The translations under genes and the position numbers were made by a program. A stretch of 61,316 bases of DNA from a virus: IMG/VR virus record IMGVR_UViG_3300050119_000050, positions 1-61,316 of that record, one strand, 5' to 3'. Positions 32,047 to 39,605 of this stretch are shown piece by piece (within the stretch, counting starts at the first letter, position 1; every line of letters starts with the position of its first letter). The notes beneath the pieces were generated by a model. That model was not told the origin of the DNA. It ran no database searches and was given only the letters and a program-made list of their open reading frames with translations.

Positions 32047-32076
32047 CTTATAGGTCTCGACAATTGGAGATGTCAA
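32047..32076 (-). promoter_or_regulatory. Leftward promoter, near-leaderless
   Basis: Minus strand TTGACA (32071-32076), 18 bases, TATAAG (32047-32052), only six bases before ATG 32040. Confidence 0.7.
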
Positions 32077-32108
32077 GCCCCTAGATGTAGAGCGGTTAAC
32101 AAAGCCCC

Positions 32109-32137
32109 TTGCAATAGTTAACGGCCGATGCTATAGC
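32109..32137 (+). promoter_or_regulatory. Rightward promoter of the primase gene
   Basis: TTGCAA (32109-32114), 17 bases, TATAGC (32132-32137). GGTTAAC at 32094-32100 and AGTTAAC inside the spacer flank the -35 box. Divergent from the leftward promoter at 32047-32076. Confidence 0.7.
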
Positions 32138-32167
32138 GCGGATCGTCCCCGCCCCGGAAAGGTCCTC

Positions 32168-34474
32168 ATGCCAATTCGTAAACGCACCATCGGCCTTGCG
32201 CTGGACTACACTGAGAAGCACTTCGGGGTCCGCAAACTCTTCCCCATCAAGCCGGGTGCAAAGTTTCCTCCGCTCATCAAGGACAACCTCGCGAAGGCGT
32301 CATCGGACCCTGCGCAGTTGATCGCATGGGAGAACCAGTGGCCCGGTTGCAACTGGGGCCTGTCTCATCGCGTCAGCAACGTGATGGGTATTGACATAGA
32401 CACCAATCCGAAGAAGGGCAAACAGGGTCAGGCCACCTACGACGATCTCGATCTGATCTATGGATGGCCCGATACCGAGATGACGATCACGCCCTCCGGC
32501 GGCTATCACAAGATTTACGAGGCGCTGCCCGGGCTCGATATCCCGATGGCCCTCGGTGAGAACGGGATCGGCAAAGACATCGACGTGCCGAACTACACCC
32601 TGATCGCGGGCAGCACGTTCGACGATGGCACCAGCTACGTCGCGGGCAACGGTCTTGATAGCGTCCCATGTCCGCAGTGGATTTACGACGTCATCAAGAG
32701 CGCGAAGACAAAGGCACGGATCACCAACGCTGGCGAGGTAGTCGTCGAGCTTGACAAACAAACCAACATCAACACCGCCATCGACTTCCTGAAGGTCGAC
32801 GCCGAGCCCTCGATCCAAGGGTCGGGCGGTGACTACAATCTGTTGAAGGCGGCCTACTATCTCAAGGACCTTGGCATCTCGCAAGAGCTTGGTGCATCGC
32901 TGCTCAATGACTACTTCAACCCGCGCTGCGAGCCGCCGTGGGATATGGATGATCTCGCAAAGAAGATGGTGGCGGCGTACAGCTACGCCAACCTCTCGAA
33001 GGTCGGCGGCAAGACAGCGGAAGCCGACTTCGCGGATGACGATGCAGCGACAGCAGCGGCGACGCCGGTCCCCACTGGCATCTATAACGTCGAGCAGAAA
33101 AAGTACGTCACCAAGGAAGAGACCAAGGCCGAAGACGACAAGCTTTTCGCCGAGTTCTCGGACTGGGTGTGGGTCATCAACATGAAGCGGTGGATCAATA
33201 CCAAGGACGGCATCGCCGAGCGCAAGACATGGGACACGACGTCTTTCGATAGCCGCTACAACTCGCGCGTCGCGAAGAAGCGAGGCAGCGCCTCCGACAT
33301 CCTGCTTCGCCGCGCCACCGGCATCCGAAAGGTCGACACCATCGCGTTCAAGCCGGGTATGCCTCTCATCGTCACTGACGCTGGCACGTCGGCCCTCAAT
33401 CTGTATCGCACGCCGCTCATCGTCCCGCGTGAGGGCGATCTCACGTGGTGGAATGAGCATCTGGAATACCTGTTTCCGGAGCAAGAGTATCGCGGCCATC
33501 TGTTGAACTGGATGGGGTGGCTCGTCAAGAACATAACTAAGAAACCGAAGCACGCCCTGATCATTCAGGGTGAAGTCAACGGTACGGGCAAGAGCTTCAT
33601 CGGTAAAGTGCTCGCGGCCATCCTGCACTCCGCTAACGTCGCGGTCGTGCCGCAGAACGGGCTCGCGGGCCGGTTCAACTCATGGGCCGCTCAAGCGAAG
33701 CTGATCCTGATCGAAGAGTTGCGCGCTGGCGACCGCATGGCCGTCAAGGAAGCGCTGCACGACATCGTCACGGAGGATACGATCTCGGTCGAGCGCAAGG
33801 GCGTTGATCCGATCAAGGTCGACAACTGTTTCGGTGTGCTGGCCTTCACCAACGACGACGCCGCGCTCTCGCTCGACAAGACCGACCGGCGCTATCTAGT
33901 GATCAAGACTGACCGCACCAAGGCCGAGGCTGACGCCAAACAGGCCGAGGGGTATTTCATTCGGCTGTTCGCAAAAATCGACGATCCGGATGCGATGGCA
34001 GCGGTGATGTACTCGCTCGTCAATCGGGACTTCGGCGGCTACAGCGGACAGCAGGCCGCGCCGCTCACCGCTGCCAAGCAAGTCATGCATCGCGCTTCAA
34101 TGCCGGAGCTTGAACACTGGCTTGACGAGAACCGGCTCAACTGGCCTCTTGACGCGCGCATCATCCGGGTCGACGACGTCCTCGAAGCAATGCCCACGGA
34201 CCTCACACGCAAGAGCGCAAAACCTCGGATAGCCATCAAGAAGTTTTTGATGAGCGAACTGGAAATGGTTTCTCTGGGACAATGCACGACGCCGAGAGGC
34301 GACCGGCCGCACCTGTACGCGTCGAAGAGCGCGGCTGGCATCCTCATGAACCAGCCTCGGACTGTTGCGGGCAAACTATATGAAGACGACATGAAGAAAA
34401 TAAAAGCGAGCCTGCCGCTCAATCCTCTTGACACGGCGGCCGAGTTCGACGATGTTGACGATATGTTGCAGTGA
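32168..34474 (+). CDS. Prim-pol primase fused to SF3/D5-like helicase
   Basis: 768 residues. Residues 20-170 form a bifunctional primase-polymerase domain with GIDIDTNPKKG (DxD) and PSGGYHKIYEA. A central linker (about 200-300) contains LLNDYFNPRCEPP. The SF3 ATPase is at about 465-600: Walker A GEVNGTGKSFIGK, Walker B AKLILIEELRAGD, motif C VLAFTNDDAALSL and the arginine finger region TDRRYLVI. It starts and drives replication. Only replication gene on the plus strand. Ends EFDDVDDMLQ, a shared acidic tail. Confidence 0.85.
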   Translation: MPIRKRTIGLALDYTEKHFGVRKLFPIKPGAKFPPLIKDNLAKASSDPAQLIAWENQWPGCNWGLSHRVSNVMGIDIDTNPKKGKQGQATYDDLDLIYGWPDTEMTITPSGGYHKIYEALPGLDIPMALGENGIGKDIDVPNYTLIAGSTFDDGTSYVAGNGLDSVPCPQWIYDVIKSAKTKARITNAGEVVVELDKQTNINTAIDFLKVDAEPSIQGSGGDYNLLKAAYYLKDLGISQELGASLLNDYFNPRCEPPWDMDDLAKKMVAAYSYANLSKVGGKTAEADFADDDAATAAATPVPTGIYNVEQKKYVTKEETKAEDDKLFAEFSDWVWVINMKRWINTKDGIAERKTWDTTSFDSRYNSRVAKKRGSASDILLRRATGIRKVDTIAFKPGMPLIVTDAGTSALNLYRTPLIVPREGDLTWWNEHLEYLFPEQEYRGHLLNWMGWLVKNITKKPKHALIIQGEVNGTGKSFIGKVLAAILHSANVAVVPQNGLAGRFNSWAAQAKLILIEELRAGDRMAVKEALHDIVTEDTISVERKGVDPIKVDNCFGVLAFTNDDAALSLDKTDRRYLVIKTDRTKAEADAKQAEGYFIRLFAKIDDPDAMAAVMYSLVNRDFGGYSGQQAAPLTAAKQVMHRASMPELEHWLDENRLNWPLDARIIRVDDVLEAMPTDLTRKSAKPRIAIKKFLMSELEMVSLGQCTTPRGDRPHLYASKSAAGILMNQPRTVAGKLYEDDMKKIKASLPLNPLDTAAEFDDVDDMLQ

Positions 34475-34667
34475 CCGGAAGTTTGCAGTCCCGGGATCGC
34501 GTTCGAAAGCGAGATGGGAAGCAGCCGGTGCCCCGCTAACCCCGAGGGCAAGACGTGATCGCAGTGAGACGCGAGTGGCCGCTGTTGCAAGGCGGACTAA
34601 AACGCGCATTGGATCATTCATCGGGGGACGAACCAACGTTGCGGCCTAGCGAACCGCCTGCACATCG
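34475..34667. other. Gap after the primase gene, no gene seen
   Basis: About 190 bases with short complementary segments (for example TCGC/GCGA around GTTCGAAA near 34497) but no convincing frame or known RNA. Ends in the terminator at 34668. Confidence 0.4.
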
Positions 34668-34704
34668 AAAACGCCCGGGCAGCATCCACTGCCCGGGCGT
34701 TTTT
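34668..34704. terminator. Strong bidirectional terminator
   Basis: 15-bp stem AAAACGCCCGGGCAG/CTGCCCGGGCGTTTT with a 6-base loop and U tracts on both sides. Ends the primase transcript. Confidence 0.9.
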
Positions 34705-34709
34705 GCATC

Positions 34710-34738
34710 TTGACATCTTAGTTCGGCGGTCGTAGTCT
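34710..34738 (+). promoter_or_regulatory. Rightward promoter of the LAGLIDADG gene
   Basis: TTGACA (34710-34715), 17 bases, TAGTCT (34733-34738), directly behind the terminator, so the endonuclease has its own transcript. Confidence 0.6.
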
Positions 34739-34799
34739 GCGCTCGCACGTTAGCACCACGTGTGATGGTTCTGAATGTTGAGACGGACTGCGGTCAGAC

Positions 34800-34828
34800 G
34801 CGGGATGCGAAGCCCGCCGCCTCCACCA
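34800..34828 (+). other. tmRNA/tRNA 3'-end-like sequence
   Basis: CCCGCCGCCTCCACCA (34813-34828) equals the 3' acceptor end typical of bacterial tmRNA. It is preceded by GCGGG (34800-34804), which can pair with CCCGC, but the loop ATGCGAAG is not a canonical T loop. It may be a remnant att site, a mobile-element scar or chance. Confidence 0.3.
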
Positions 34829-34840
34829 TATAGGGAAAAG

Positions 34841-35242
34841 ATGTCTACAGACTTGGCGTATCTAGCGGGAGTTATCGACGGCGAGGGCACAGTAACTCTC
34901 ACTAAAAATAACAAACGCGATCCATTCCGCCGGATCAGTGTCAGTGTTTCTAACACAGACCTCGATCTAATTGAATGGTTGCACGCCGAGTTCGGAGGCA
35001 AGGTCAGGATACGGGCGCGTCAAAAAGCTCACTACAAGGTCGCCTATGAGTGGCGCATCGAAAGTGATCAGGCGCTCAACCTCTTGAAGCGAGTGACTAA
35101 ATATCTTCGGGTCCGAAGCCGAAAACAGCGAGCGGAGTTCATCTGCGCGAACTGGGCCAAGGTAACGAAGAGAAACGGTCACTACTCGGAAAACGAAAAG
35201 GTCGACAAGTGGGCCTTCGAGTTTGCCGTCCTCTCTATCTGA
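34841..35242 (+). CDS. LAGLIDADG homing endonuclease
   Basis: 133 residues from ATG 34841 (AGGG upstream). LAYLAGVIDGEGTVTL is a LAGLIDADG motif near residue 5; a single motif implies it works as a dimer. The middle part has the beta strands of the DNA-binding saddle (RRISVSVSNTDLDLIEWLH, VRIRARQKAHYKVAYEWRI). Free-standing and mobile; own promoter. Structured RNA follows. Confidence 0.85.
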   Translation: MSTDLAYLAGVIDGEGTVTLTKNNKRDPFRRISVSVSNTDLDLIEWLHAEFGGKVRIRARQKAHYKVAYEWRIESDQALNLLKRVTKYLRVRSRKQRAEFICANWAKVTKRNGHYSENEKVDKWAFEFAVLSI

Positions 35243-35252
35243 TGGCCACCCT

Positions 35253-35535
35253 CATCACGAACGGCGCACTGAGGCATTGATGCCTTGTGCCAAGAGCACG
35301 CCCTAACCTTGGGCACGCGCCGTTCTTGATGGGGGCGAAATAGGATCGATGGACGCTCGGAAAGTCTCAGTGTGAGCCCGGCATGATACCGCCGTTATCG
35401 GGTCACCATCTAAATGTGAACGACAACGTTCCCATGAGCGAAATGGCCCTCGCGGCCTAATCGTTCGGGGCCGCCGATGGGAAGGCCTAGCAACAGAATG
35501 CCCAGCGCCCAGAACTTCGGTTCTGGGCGTTTCCA
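35253..35535 (+). ncRNA. Putative structured non-coding RNA
   Basis: The 295-base gap 35243-35537 can fold strongly. Segment 35253-35331 makes a three-way junction: 15-base outer stem CATCACGAACGGCGC/GCGCCGTTCTTGATG (one mismatch), hairpin AGGCAT/ATGCCT, hairpin GTGCCAAG/CTTG(G)GCAC. A second domain near 35428-35502 has TTCCCAT/ATGGGAA outside GCGGCC/GGCCGC. A terminator with a UUCG loop follows. No known RNA family recognised. Confidence 0.5.
35506..35529 (+). terminator. Terminator hairpin with UUCG tetraloop
   Basis: CGCCCAGAAC-TTCG-GTTCTGGGCG, a perfect 10-bp stem, followed by TTTCC on the plus strand. Ends the RNA or the LAGLIDADG transcript. Confidence 0.75.
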
Positions 35536-35537
35536 TG

Positions 35538-35975
35538 TCAGTAGGGTACGTCGGCAGCCGGGTCCGGGCGGGGCGCTGTACGGGCCGCGCTGCGGGCTGT
35601 GGCCCTATTCTGGGCAGGCGTCGCCCATTCAAGGTTCCAGCGCTGGCAGTTCAATGAGTTCCCGTCGCCGTGATCGCCCATGGTATGCCGCGCGCTCGGC
35701 GGCAGCTTCATGGGTCGCTTCAGGACCTCTTTGTGAAGGTAGTATTTGACCCGGGGCGTGCCCCTCGGGGAGCGCGTGGCGTAGGCCTTGCGCTTGTGCC
35801 GGTCCCACGTGATCTGCCAGCGCCACTGAAGCGCCCACGCGTAGTCCTCGAATGAGACTACCGCGTAGATGCCAGCGTCGACGTCAAGCCAGATGCGGTA
35901 CTCAGGCGGCTCGGCAGAACAGGATGACGTTGTCGCAGGGGATGTCTTCGCCTTCGCCGTCGCTGCCACCATCAT
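35538..35975 (-). CDS. HNH-type endonuclease
   Basis: 145 residues from ATG 35975. Core IYAVVSFEDYAWALQWRW, YATRSPRGTPRVKYYLHKEVL, MGDHGDGNSLNCQRWNLEWATPAQN split as in phage HNH proteins (H..., DH-GD---N, NL-WAT--QN). The first Asp-His pair reads GDHGDGN. Probably a mobile nuclease. Start overlaps the upstream gene by 74 bases, so the N terminus is uncertain. Confidence 0.7.
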   Translation of the reverse strand: MMVAATAKAKTSPATTSSCSAEPPEYRIWLDVDAGIYAVVSFEDYAWALQWRWQITWDRHKRKAYATRSPRGTPRVKYYLHKEVLKRPMKLPPSARHTMGDHGDGNSLNCQRWNLEWATPAQNRATARSAARTAPRPDPAADVPY

Positions 35976-36093
35976 ATCCCTCAAGCAAGAGCACCATCAC
36001 GGCCAACGTCTTCACGGCGTGCGTGTCGCCTCCGGTCGCCCGGCGCTCGATCTCATTGACGTGCTCAACTATCAGTTCGCGGAGAGACGCCAT
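35902..36093 (-). CDS. Small helical protein, unknown
   Basis: 63 residues; helix LRELIVEHVNEIERRA, hydrophobic TLAVMVLLLEGY, acidic DGGSDGEGED. Could be a phage regulator of membrane or protein contacts; unknown. Confidence 0.6.
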   Translation of the reverse strand: MASLRELIVEHVNEIERRATGGDTHAVKTLAVMVLLLEGYDGGSDGEGEDIPCDNVILFCRAA

Positions 36094-36094
36094 T

Positions 36095-36298
36095 TTAGAC
36101 CTCTTCTGCGATGAACTCGTTGTGGAATGGAAGACCGCAGCGCTCGCAGCGGCCGAAACACATCATCATGATGTCGGGGAGTTCTGCACCCGCGTCGAGC
36201 ACTTGCACGACATTCCCATCAGGCATCACCACCTGATGGTAGCTCACGGCACACTGGCACGTGAGCAGCTTGTCGTCGCTCGATAGGGGCTCACTCAT
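36095..36298 (-). CDS. Small zinc-ribbon protein
   Basis: 67 residues with TCQCAV near the start and RCERCGLPFH near the end, suggesting zinc binding. Coupled to the upstream gene by an 8-base overlap. Confidence 0.6.
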   Translation of the reverse strand: MSEPLSSDDKLLTCQCAVSYHQVVMPDGNVVQVLDAGAELPDIMMMCFGRCERCGLPFHNEFIAEEV

Positions 36299-36584
36299 TG
36301 GGCCTCGTCTCGAAACACGATGGTTGTGCGGGGCCCTCGACCTCGGTCTCGTTTTCGGCTTTGCGCCAGACGTCGATCTCGGCTTCAGTCATGGGCCGGA
36401 TATTGTCGAGCGGACAGCCCTTGATCGTGAGCGTGGTGACCTCGGCCGCGAGCGGGAGTAATGGCTTGTCCATGTTCTCCTCGGCGACCAGAGCGGTCCA
36501 CTTCGAAACAAGGTCGGCGTCGTCGGACGTGCTCATCCGCGAAACAGTGACGAGGTATAGCTGCTTGAGTTTTTCATCGGGCAT
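36291..36584 (-). CDS. Unknown protein
   Basis: 97 residues from ATG 36584; helical N-terminal half (EKLKQLYLVTVSRMS, LVSKWTALVAEEN), C-terminal MTEAEIDVWRKAENETE. The longer frame to 36617 lies in the upstream gene. Confidence 0.6.
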   Translation of the reverse strand: MPDEKLKQLYLVTVSRMSTSDDADLVSKWTALVAEENMDKPLLPLAAEVTTLTIKGCPLDNIRPMTEAEIDVWRKAENETEVEGPAQPSCFETRPNE

Positions 36585-36696
36585 GTCGTTCAATCCTTTG
36601 TGAGATGCGGAAGCCATGTTCTTTTCGTTTGCGTGCGGCCGGTTGCTTCGCGAGATTGCGAAGGGCCTTCCGCTGTTTCTTGTTGAGCTTGATCAC
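36574..36696 (-). CDS. 40-residue basic protein
   Basis: GTG 36696 overlaps the upstream stop (GTGA). Strongly basic (KLNKKQRKALRNLAKQP, ARKRKEHGF), so RNA or DNA binding is possible. Short and without a family; moderate support from coupling. Confidence 0.45.
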   Translation of the reverse strand: MIKLNKKQRKALRNLAKQPAARKRKEHGFRISQRIERHAR

Positions 36697-36989
36697 GATC
36701 TAAACCCTGCAACGATCTCGGAGACGCGACCGCCGTCGACACCAAACTTGAGACCGATCTCCCGATACAGAAGGTCGTCGGGATTTGCAATAGCGAGCGC
36801 GTAGATTTCCTGCTTCATGGAAGCAGTAATTGTTTTGCTCTTCGCGCGAGCGCGCCGCGCGTAGGGCCGTCGATAGAGTTCGCCGACCAGCACATCGATC
36901 CGGTCCGCTGCGATCTCCGGGTCAAGGGTCCACGTGCGAAGCTCGGCGGCTATCACGGACAAATCCGTTCTGACTTCTGGAATGCGCAT
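36693..36989 (-). CDS. Helix-turn-helix-like small protein
   Basis: 98 residues from ATG 36989. C-terminal LYREIGLKFGVDGGRVSEIV is a helix-turn-helix of the type found in small terminase-like and sigma-related phage proteins. Basic middle (RRPYARRARAKSK). Probable DNA-binding regulator. Confidence 0.6.
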   Translation of the reverse strand: MRIPEVRTDLSVIAAELRTWTLDPEIAADRIDVLVGELYRRPYARRARAKSKTITASMKQEIYALAIANPDDLLYREIGLKFGVDGGRVSEIVAGFRS

Positions 36990-37147
36990 CAAAATCTCCC
37001 ATCGTCAGCACGGGGCCAGCGATAGCCGCCCTTCTCCAGAGCGTCGAGCACGGCCTCGCGTGCGGCCTTCGCTCCGTTGTCTCGCTTGCCCTTGAGGAGG
37101 GCTTCGAGCGCGAGCAGGATCGCTTTTTCACTATCCGAGTGGGCCAT
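36989..37147 (-). CDS. 52-residue helical protein
   Basis: ATG 37147, TGATG overlap with the next gene. Helical (SEKAILLALEALLKGK, AREAVLDALEKGGYRWP). Missed by simple length filters; sequence looks protein-like. Confidence 0.55.
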   Translation of the reverse strand: MAHSDSEKAILLALEALLKGKRDNGAKAAREAVLDALEKGGYRWPRADDGRF

Positions 37148-37388
37148 AGATCACCTTGGGTGGGTTCGCCTTGAGCGCTACGGTGCGCGCCTGTCGTTCG
37201 GTGACGACGGCGGAGACGCCTGTCCTGCCCGCCAGCGTGCGGGCCAGCAGCGCCCGGGGCGTGGCCTTGCGACCACTCGGACCAGACCCGGACATGCGGC
37301 CAGTGCCACCGCGCTTGCCCTTGATGATAAGCGGCTGGCCGGACCGGATCATTCCGGGCGTTGCGAACACTGGGGCTCTGGCGTGCAT
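37131..37388 (-). CDS. Small basic protein, unknown
   Basis: 85 residues, Gly/Arg/Lys-rich (KGKRGGTGRMSGSGPSGRK), with VVTERQARTVALKA near the end. Likely nucleic-acid binding. Start and stop overlap neighbours. Confidence 0.55.
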   Translation of the reverse strand: MHARAPVFATPGMIRSGQPLIIKGKRGGTGRMSGSGPSGRKATPRALLARTLAGRTGVSAVVTERQARTVALKANPPKVIYGPLG

Positions 37389-37585
37389 TACATTAGCTCC
37401 TCAAATTCATCGAATGGTTTGTCCAGCCCGAACTCTTTGAACCGTTGTCGGGCCGTATCGATATCGCTCACGCAGTAGGCGTTGTCAATACAGAAAAGCA
37501 AAAACTTGACCTCGCTCGGCAGAGCTTCGATCAGCGCGCGACAGCGCGCTCGCTCTTCCTGCATGAGAACTGAGATATCACCCAT
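37388..37585 (-). CDS. Small acidic protein with DEFEELM tail
   Basis: 65 residues from ATG 37585. Helical (QEERARCRALIEALPSE); ends KPFDEFEELM, one of the shared acidic-hydrophobic tails. Confidence 0.6.
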   Translation of the reverse strand: MGDISVLMQEERARCRALIEALPSEVKFLLFCIDNAYCVSDIDTARQRFKEFGLDKPFDEFEELM

Positions 37586-37769
37586 GACGTAAGACTGACC
37601 GGACGAACCACGCACACGGCGCAGTAATGAGCAGCCAGCGCCATTCGCCGGACCATATGGCGACGCCGAGCGACGCGGGGATAGCAGCCGTCACGACCAT
37701 CATCGTGTACTTTCCGAGGGCGTACCAGCGCCGGATGGTCTTCTTCTCTTCTGCAGTGAGTTCACGCAT
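37578..37769 (-). CDS. Two-span small membrane protein
   Basis: 63 residues; charged N terminus then two hydrophobic spans (MMVVTAAIPASLGVAIW and LLITAPCAWFVRSVL). Unknown role. Confidence 0.6.
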   Translation of the reverse strand: MRELTAEEKKTIRRWYALGKYTMMVVTAAIPASLGVAIWSGEWRWLLITAPCAWFVRSVLRHG

Positions 37770-38350
37770 CAGAAGCTCCTATGTGCCCAGACTTTCCACG
37801 CCTGCACCATGCAGTCATAGATCGGTTCGTGCGGCACGCCTGCGATGTTGAGCGTGTCATCGCTGCGCAGAAGCCGCGTCGGCGGCGTCTCGCGACAATA
37901 GGTGCGCATGTCGCGCGGCTTTTGGTAGTGCCAGAGTTCTTTCTGTCCTAACGGGCCCAACTGCTCGTTGAGCGTCTCCAGATTGGACAGATCGAACTGT
38001 GTGCCGTTGGCCCAGACGCGGCTGGCGGTCGCGCAAAATTCCTTGACCCAGCGCATGGTGCTCGGCAGATCGACGCGCTCGCCGTGATATCCGACCCAAT
38101 GCGCGCTCGCATCCTCGCTCTGGTCGCGCCAGAATTTCTGTGTGCTCGTCGAGACCTCGCGGCCCAAGAGCAGTTGTCGATTGATGTCCGGCAGCAGCAG
38201 CATCTGCCCACCGAAGCGCGGCCCCTCGATTGGATCGGGATCGAACTCGACCATGCCGATGGACAGGATCAGCGCGTTGTGCTTGCTAAGCGACAACGTT
38301 TCGATATCGATCATGACGTGATCGCACGGCTCATCTAAAGCTCTCACCAT
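37769..38350 (-). CDS. DnaQ-like 3'-5' exonuclease
   Basis: 193 residues. ExoI VMIDIETLSLSKHNALILSIG (DxE), ExoII-type ANGTQFDLSNLETL, and a late YDCMVQAWKVW with the final Asp: RNase H-like exonuclease fold, as in the Rv2179c/phage 3'-5' exonuclease group. May proofread or trim DNA or RNA ends. ATG 38350 with GGAG. Confidence 0.8.
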   Translation of the reverse strand: MVRALDEPCDHVMIDIETLSLSKHNALILSIGMVEFDPDPIEGPRFGGQMLLLPDINRQLLLGREVSTSTQKFWRDQSEDASAHWVGYHGERVDLPSTMRWVKEFCATASRVWANGTQFDLSNLETLNEQLGPLGQKELWHYQKPRDMRTYCRETPPTRLLRSDDTLNIAGVPHEPIYDCMVQAWKVWAHRSF

Positions 38351-38371
38351 GAGAAGCGCTCCAGCATTGTA

Positions 38372-38464
38372 TCAGAACGGGATGTCATCGTCAGTCTCCA
38401 GTGTTGGGCGCTGATGAAACTCAGCGCGTTTGCGAACTATTTGTCGACGCTCTCGGTCCGGTTG
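38372..38464 (-). other. Orphan SSB-type C-terminal tail, no start codon
   Basis: An open stretch in one frame ends RPTLETDDDIPF then TGA. DDDIPF is the exact C-terminal tip of bacterial SSB. No ATG, GTG or TTG precedes it in frame; it may be the true end of the gene at 38437 after a frameshift, or the remnant of an SSB gene. Confidence 0.35.
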
Positions 38465-38763
38465 TTAGTTGGCTTGCGATGCCCGTCGACCTTCTCGACC
38501 TTGTATCCATGTAGCAGAGCGGTTGTCAACCACTTTCGCGCAACCTCTTTGTTCTTAAATTCGACGCCGACGTGGTCCTTGACAATCCAGTCGTATCGCA
38601 TCGGGCACGGCAGACACTTCGGCGGCCGGACGTCGTGATTGATCTGGAAACGAAATGGTGGATCAGTGAACCATAGCAGCTTGTCCGCGATGATCATCGC
38701 GACGCGGCGATCACTGTCAGCCGACGTCACCGCGAGCAATTGCTCTGTGGGTGTCTTCTTCAT
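38437..38763 (-). CDS. Unknown protein, possibly frameshifted at its end
   Basis: 108 residues (AMIIADKLLWFTDPPFRFQI, VGVEFKNKEVARKWLTTALL). Ends RTESVDK. A one-base shift near 38440-38460 would add a tail ending DDDIPF, like SSB. No family recognised. Confidence 0.6.
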   Translation of the reverse strand: MKKTPTEQLLAVTSADSDRRVAMIIADKLLWFTDPPFRFQINHDVRPPKCLPCPMRYDWIVKDHVGVEFKNKEVARKWLTTALLHGYKVEKVDGHRKPTNNRTESVDK

Positions 38764-39095
38764 TTGATCTCTCGCATCGTCGGATCGCCGTCGACGCCTG
38801 TCGCAATGGCATAGCCATCGCCAGCACCAACCTTGCGAGTATCCCAGCCCTCACGGATGCCTCGCGCCACGGTGCGCAGACCATGAGCCGCTGCCTCGGT
38901 ATCTTTCGCGGCGCGCTCGACACTCGGTATGACGCTCTTCTTCCGGCCTAACCACCCGTAGTTGAACGTGCCATCGATCCGAAACTTGGCTGCGCTGCGC
39001 TCCCATCGGCCAGCTAAGTCTTCAGCGAGCAGGGCACAACGCTCGCGCTCATCGGCGAGCATGGCATTGATTTCATCCTCAGTCAGGTTTGCCAT
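38760..39095 (-). CDS. Unknown protein
   Basis: 111 residues from ATG 39095 (GAGGGGA upstream). N-terminal helix LTEDEINAMLADERERCALL is common in small phage proteins; C-terminal RKVGAGDGYAIATGVDG. Confidence 0.6.
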   Translation of the reverse strand: MANLTEDEINAMLADERERCALLAEDLAGRWERSAAKFRIDGTFNYGWLGRKKSVIPSVERAAKDTEAAAHGLRTVARGIREGWDTRKVGAGDGYAIATGVDGDPTMREIK

Positions 39096-39378
39096 CACCG
39101 ATCCCCTCGTTGTGGGCAAAGCAGTCAAAACATTTGTCGCCTTTGCTGCCGAGCACGTGATCGCCACAGCGTTTGGCCTCGGCCTTTGGCGGCGGGAGTT
39201 TTTCCACCGCTGCCTCGAAGCGCTGAAGCCAATCGTCCATGAACGTGCGAAGCCTGTCGACTGAGCAATCGATGGTCATCGCGGCTCGCGACATTTCCTC
39301 GCTCGCTGCGCGCATGGTGCGCGCCGCGTTGCTCACTGTCTCGGCTCCGTCGAGATGAATGCTGTCACCGAAAGCCAT
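39079..39378 (-). CDS. Helical protein with CxxC/H motif
   Basis: 99 residues from ATG 39378. Long helix (TMRAASEEMSRAAMTIDCSV) and C-terminal Cys/His KRCGDHVLGSKGDKCFDC, a possible zinc site. Confidence 0.6.
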   Translation of the reverse strand: MAFGDSIHLDGAETVSNAARTMRAASEEMSRAAMTIDCSVDRLRTFMDDWLQRFEAAVEKLPPPKAEAKRCGDHVLGSKGDKCFDCFAHNEGIGDGKPD

Positions 39379-39605
39379 CAATCCATCTCCGCCTTGTATC
39401 TGTCGGGCAGTTCGGCCCGGGCTGCGACGATGGCACGGTCAATCGCGAACTTCAAGTCCGGAAGCTCGGTATGACGAATGCCATAAAGACGATTGCGGTC
39501 GCGCTCAGCATAGCTCTCGCGCTCACCATAGAAAATCTCGATCCACACTGGGTATCCACCCTCGGCGACCGTGACCTCGAAGTTGTTGGCTTTGATGGTC
39601 TTCAC
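39378..39605 (-). CDS. Small protein, unknown
   Basis: 75 residues from GTG 39605, overlapping the upstream stop (GTGA). Beta then helix (FEVTVAEGGYPVWIEIFYG, DLKFAIDRAIVAARAEL). Confidence 0.55.
   Translation of the reverse strand: MKTIKANNFEVTVAEGGYPVWIEIFYGERESYAERDRNRLYGIRHTELPDLKFAIDRAIVAARAELPDRYKAEMD

Noticed and set aside
32300-33628. 442-residue open frame antisense to the primase gene
   Set aside because: It mirrors the primase codons in GC-rich sequence, has no domain or ribosome site and the plus strand has clear catalytic motifs.
34428-34649. Frame after the primase stop
   Set aside because: Overlaps the primase end, no ribosome site, Arg/Ser shadow composition.
34475-34828. 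Complete phage tmRNA gene
   Set aside because: Only the 3'-end-like bases match; the 5' part and tag frame are missing and a strong terminator lies in the middle.
35253-35331. Hammerhead ribozyme
   Set aside because: A three-way junction is present but the conserved CUGANGA and GAAA core bases are not in the right places.
34475-35537. Group I intron carrying the LAGLIDADG gene
   Set aside because: No split exons were found and the P/Q/R/S core sequences were not recognised; the primase reads through to a normal end before it.
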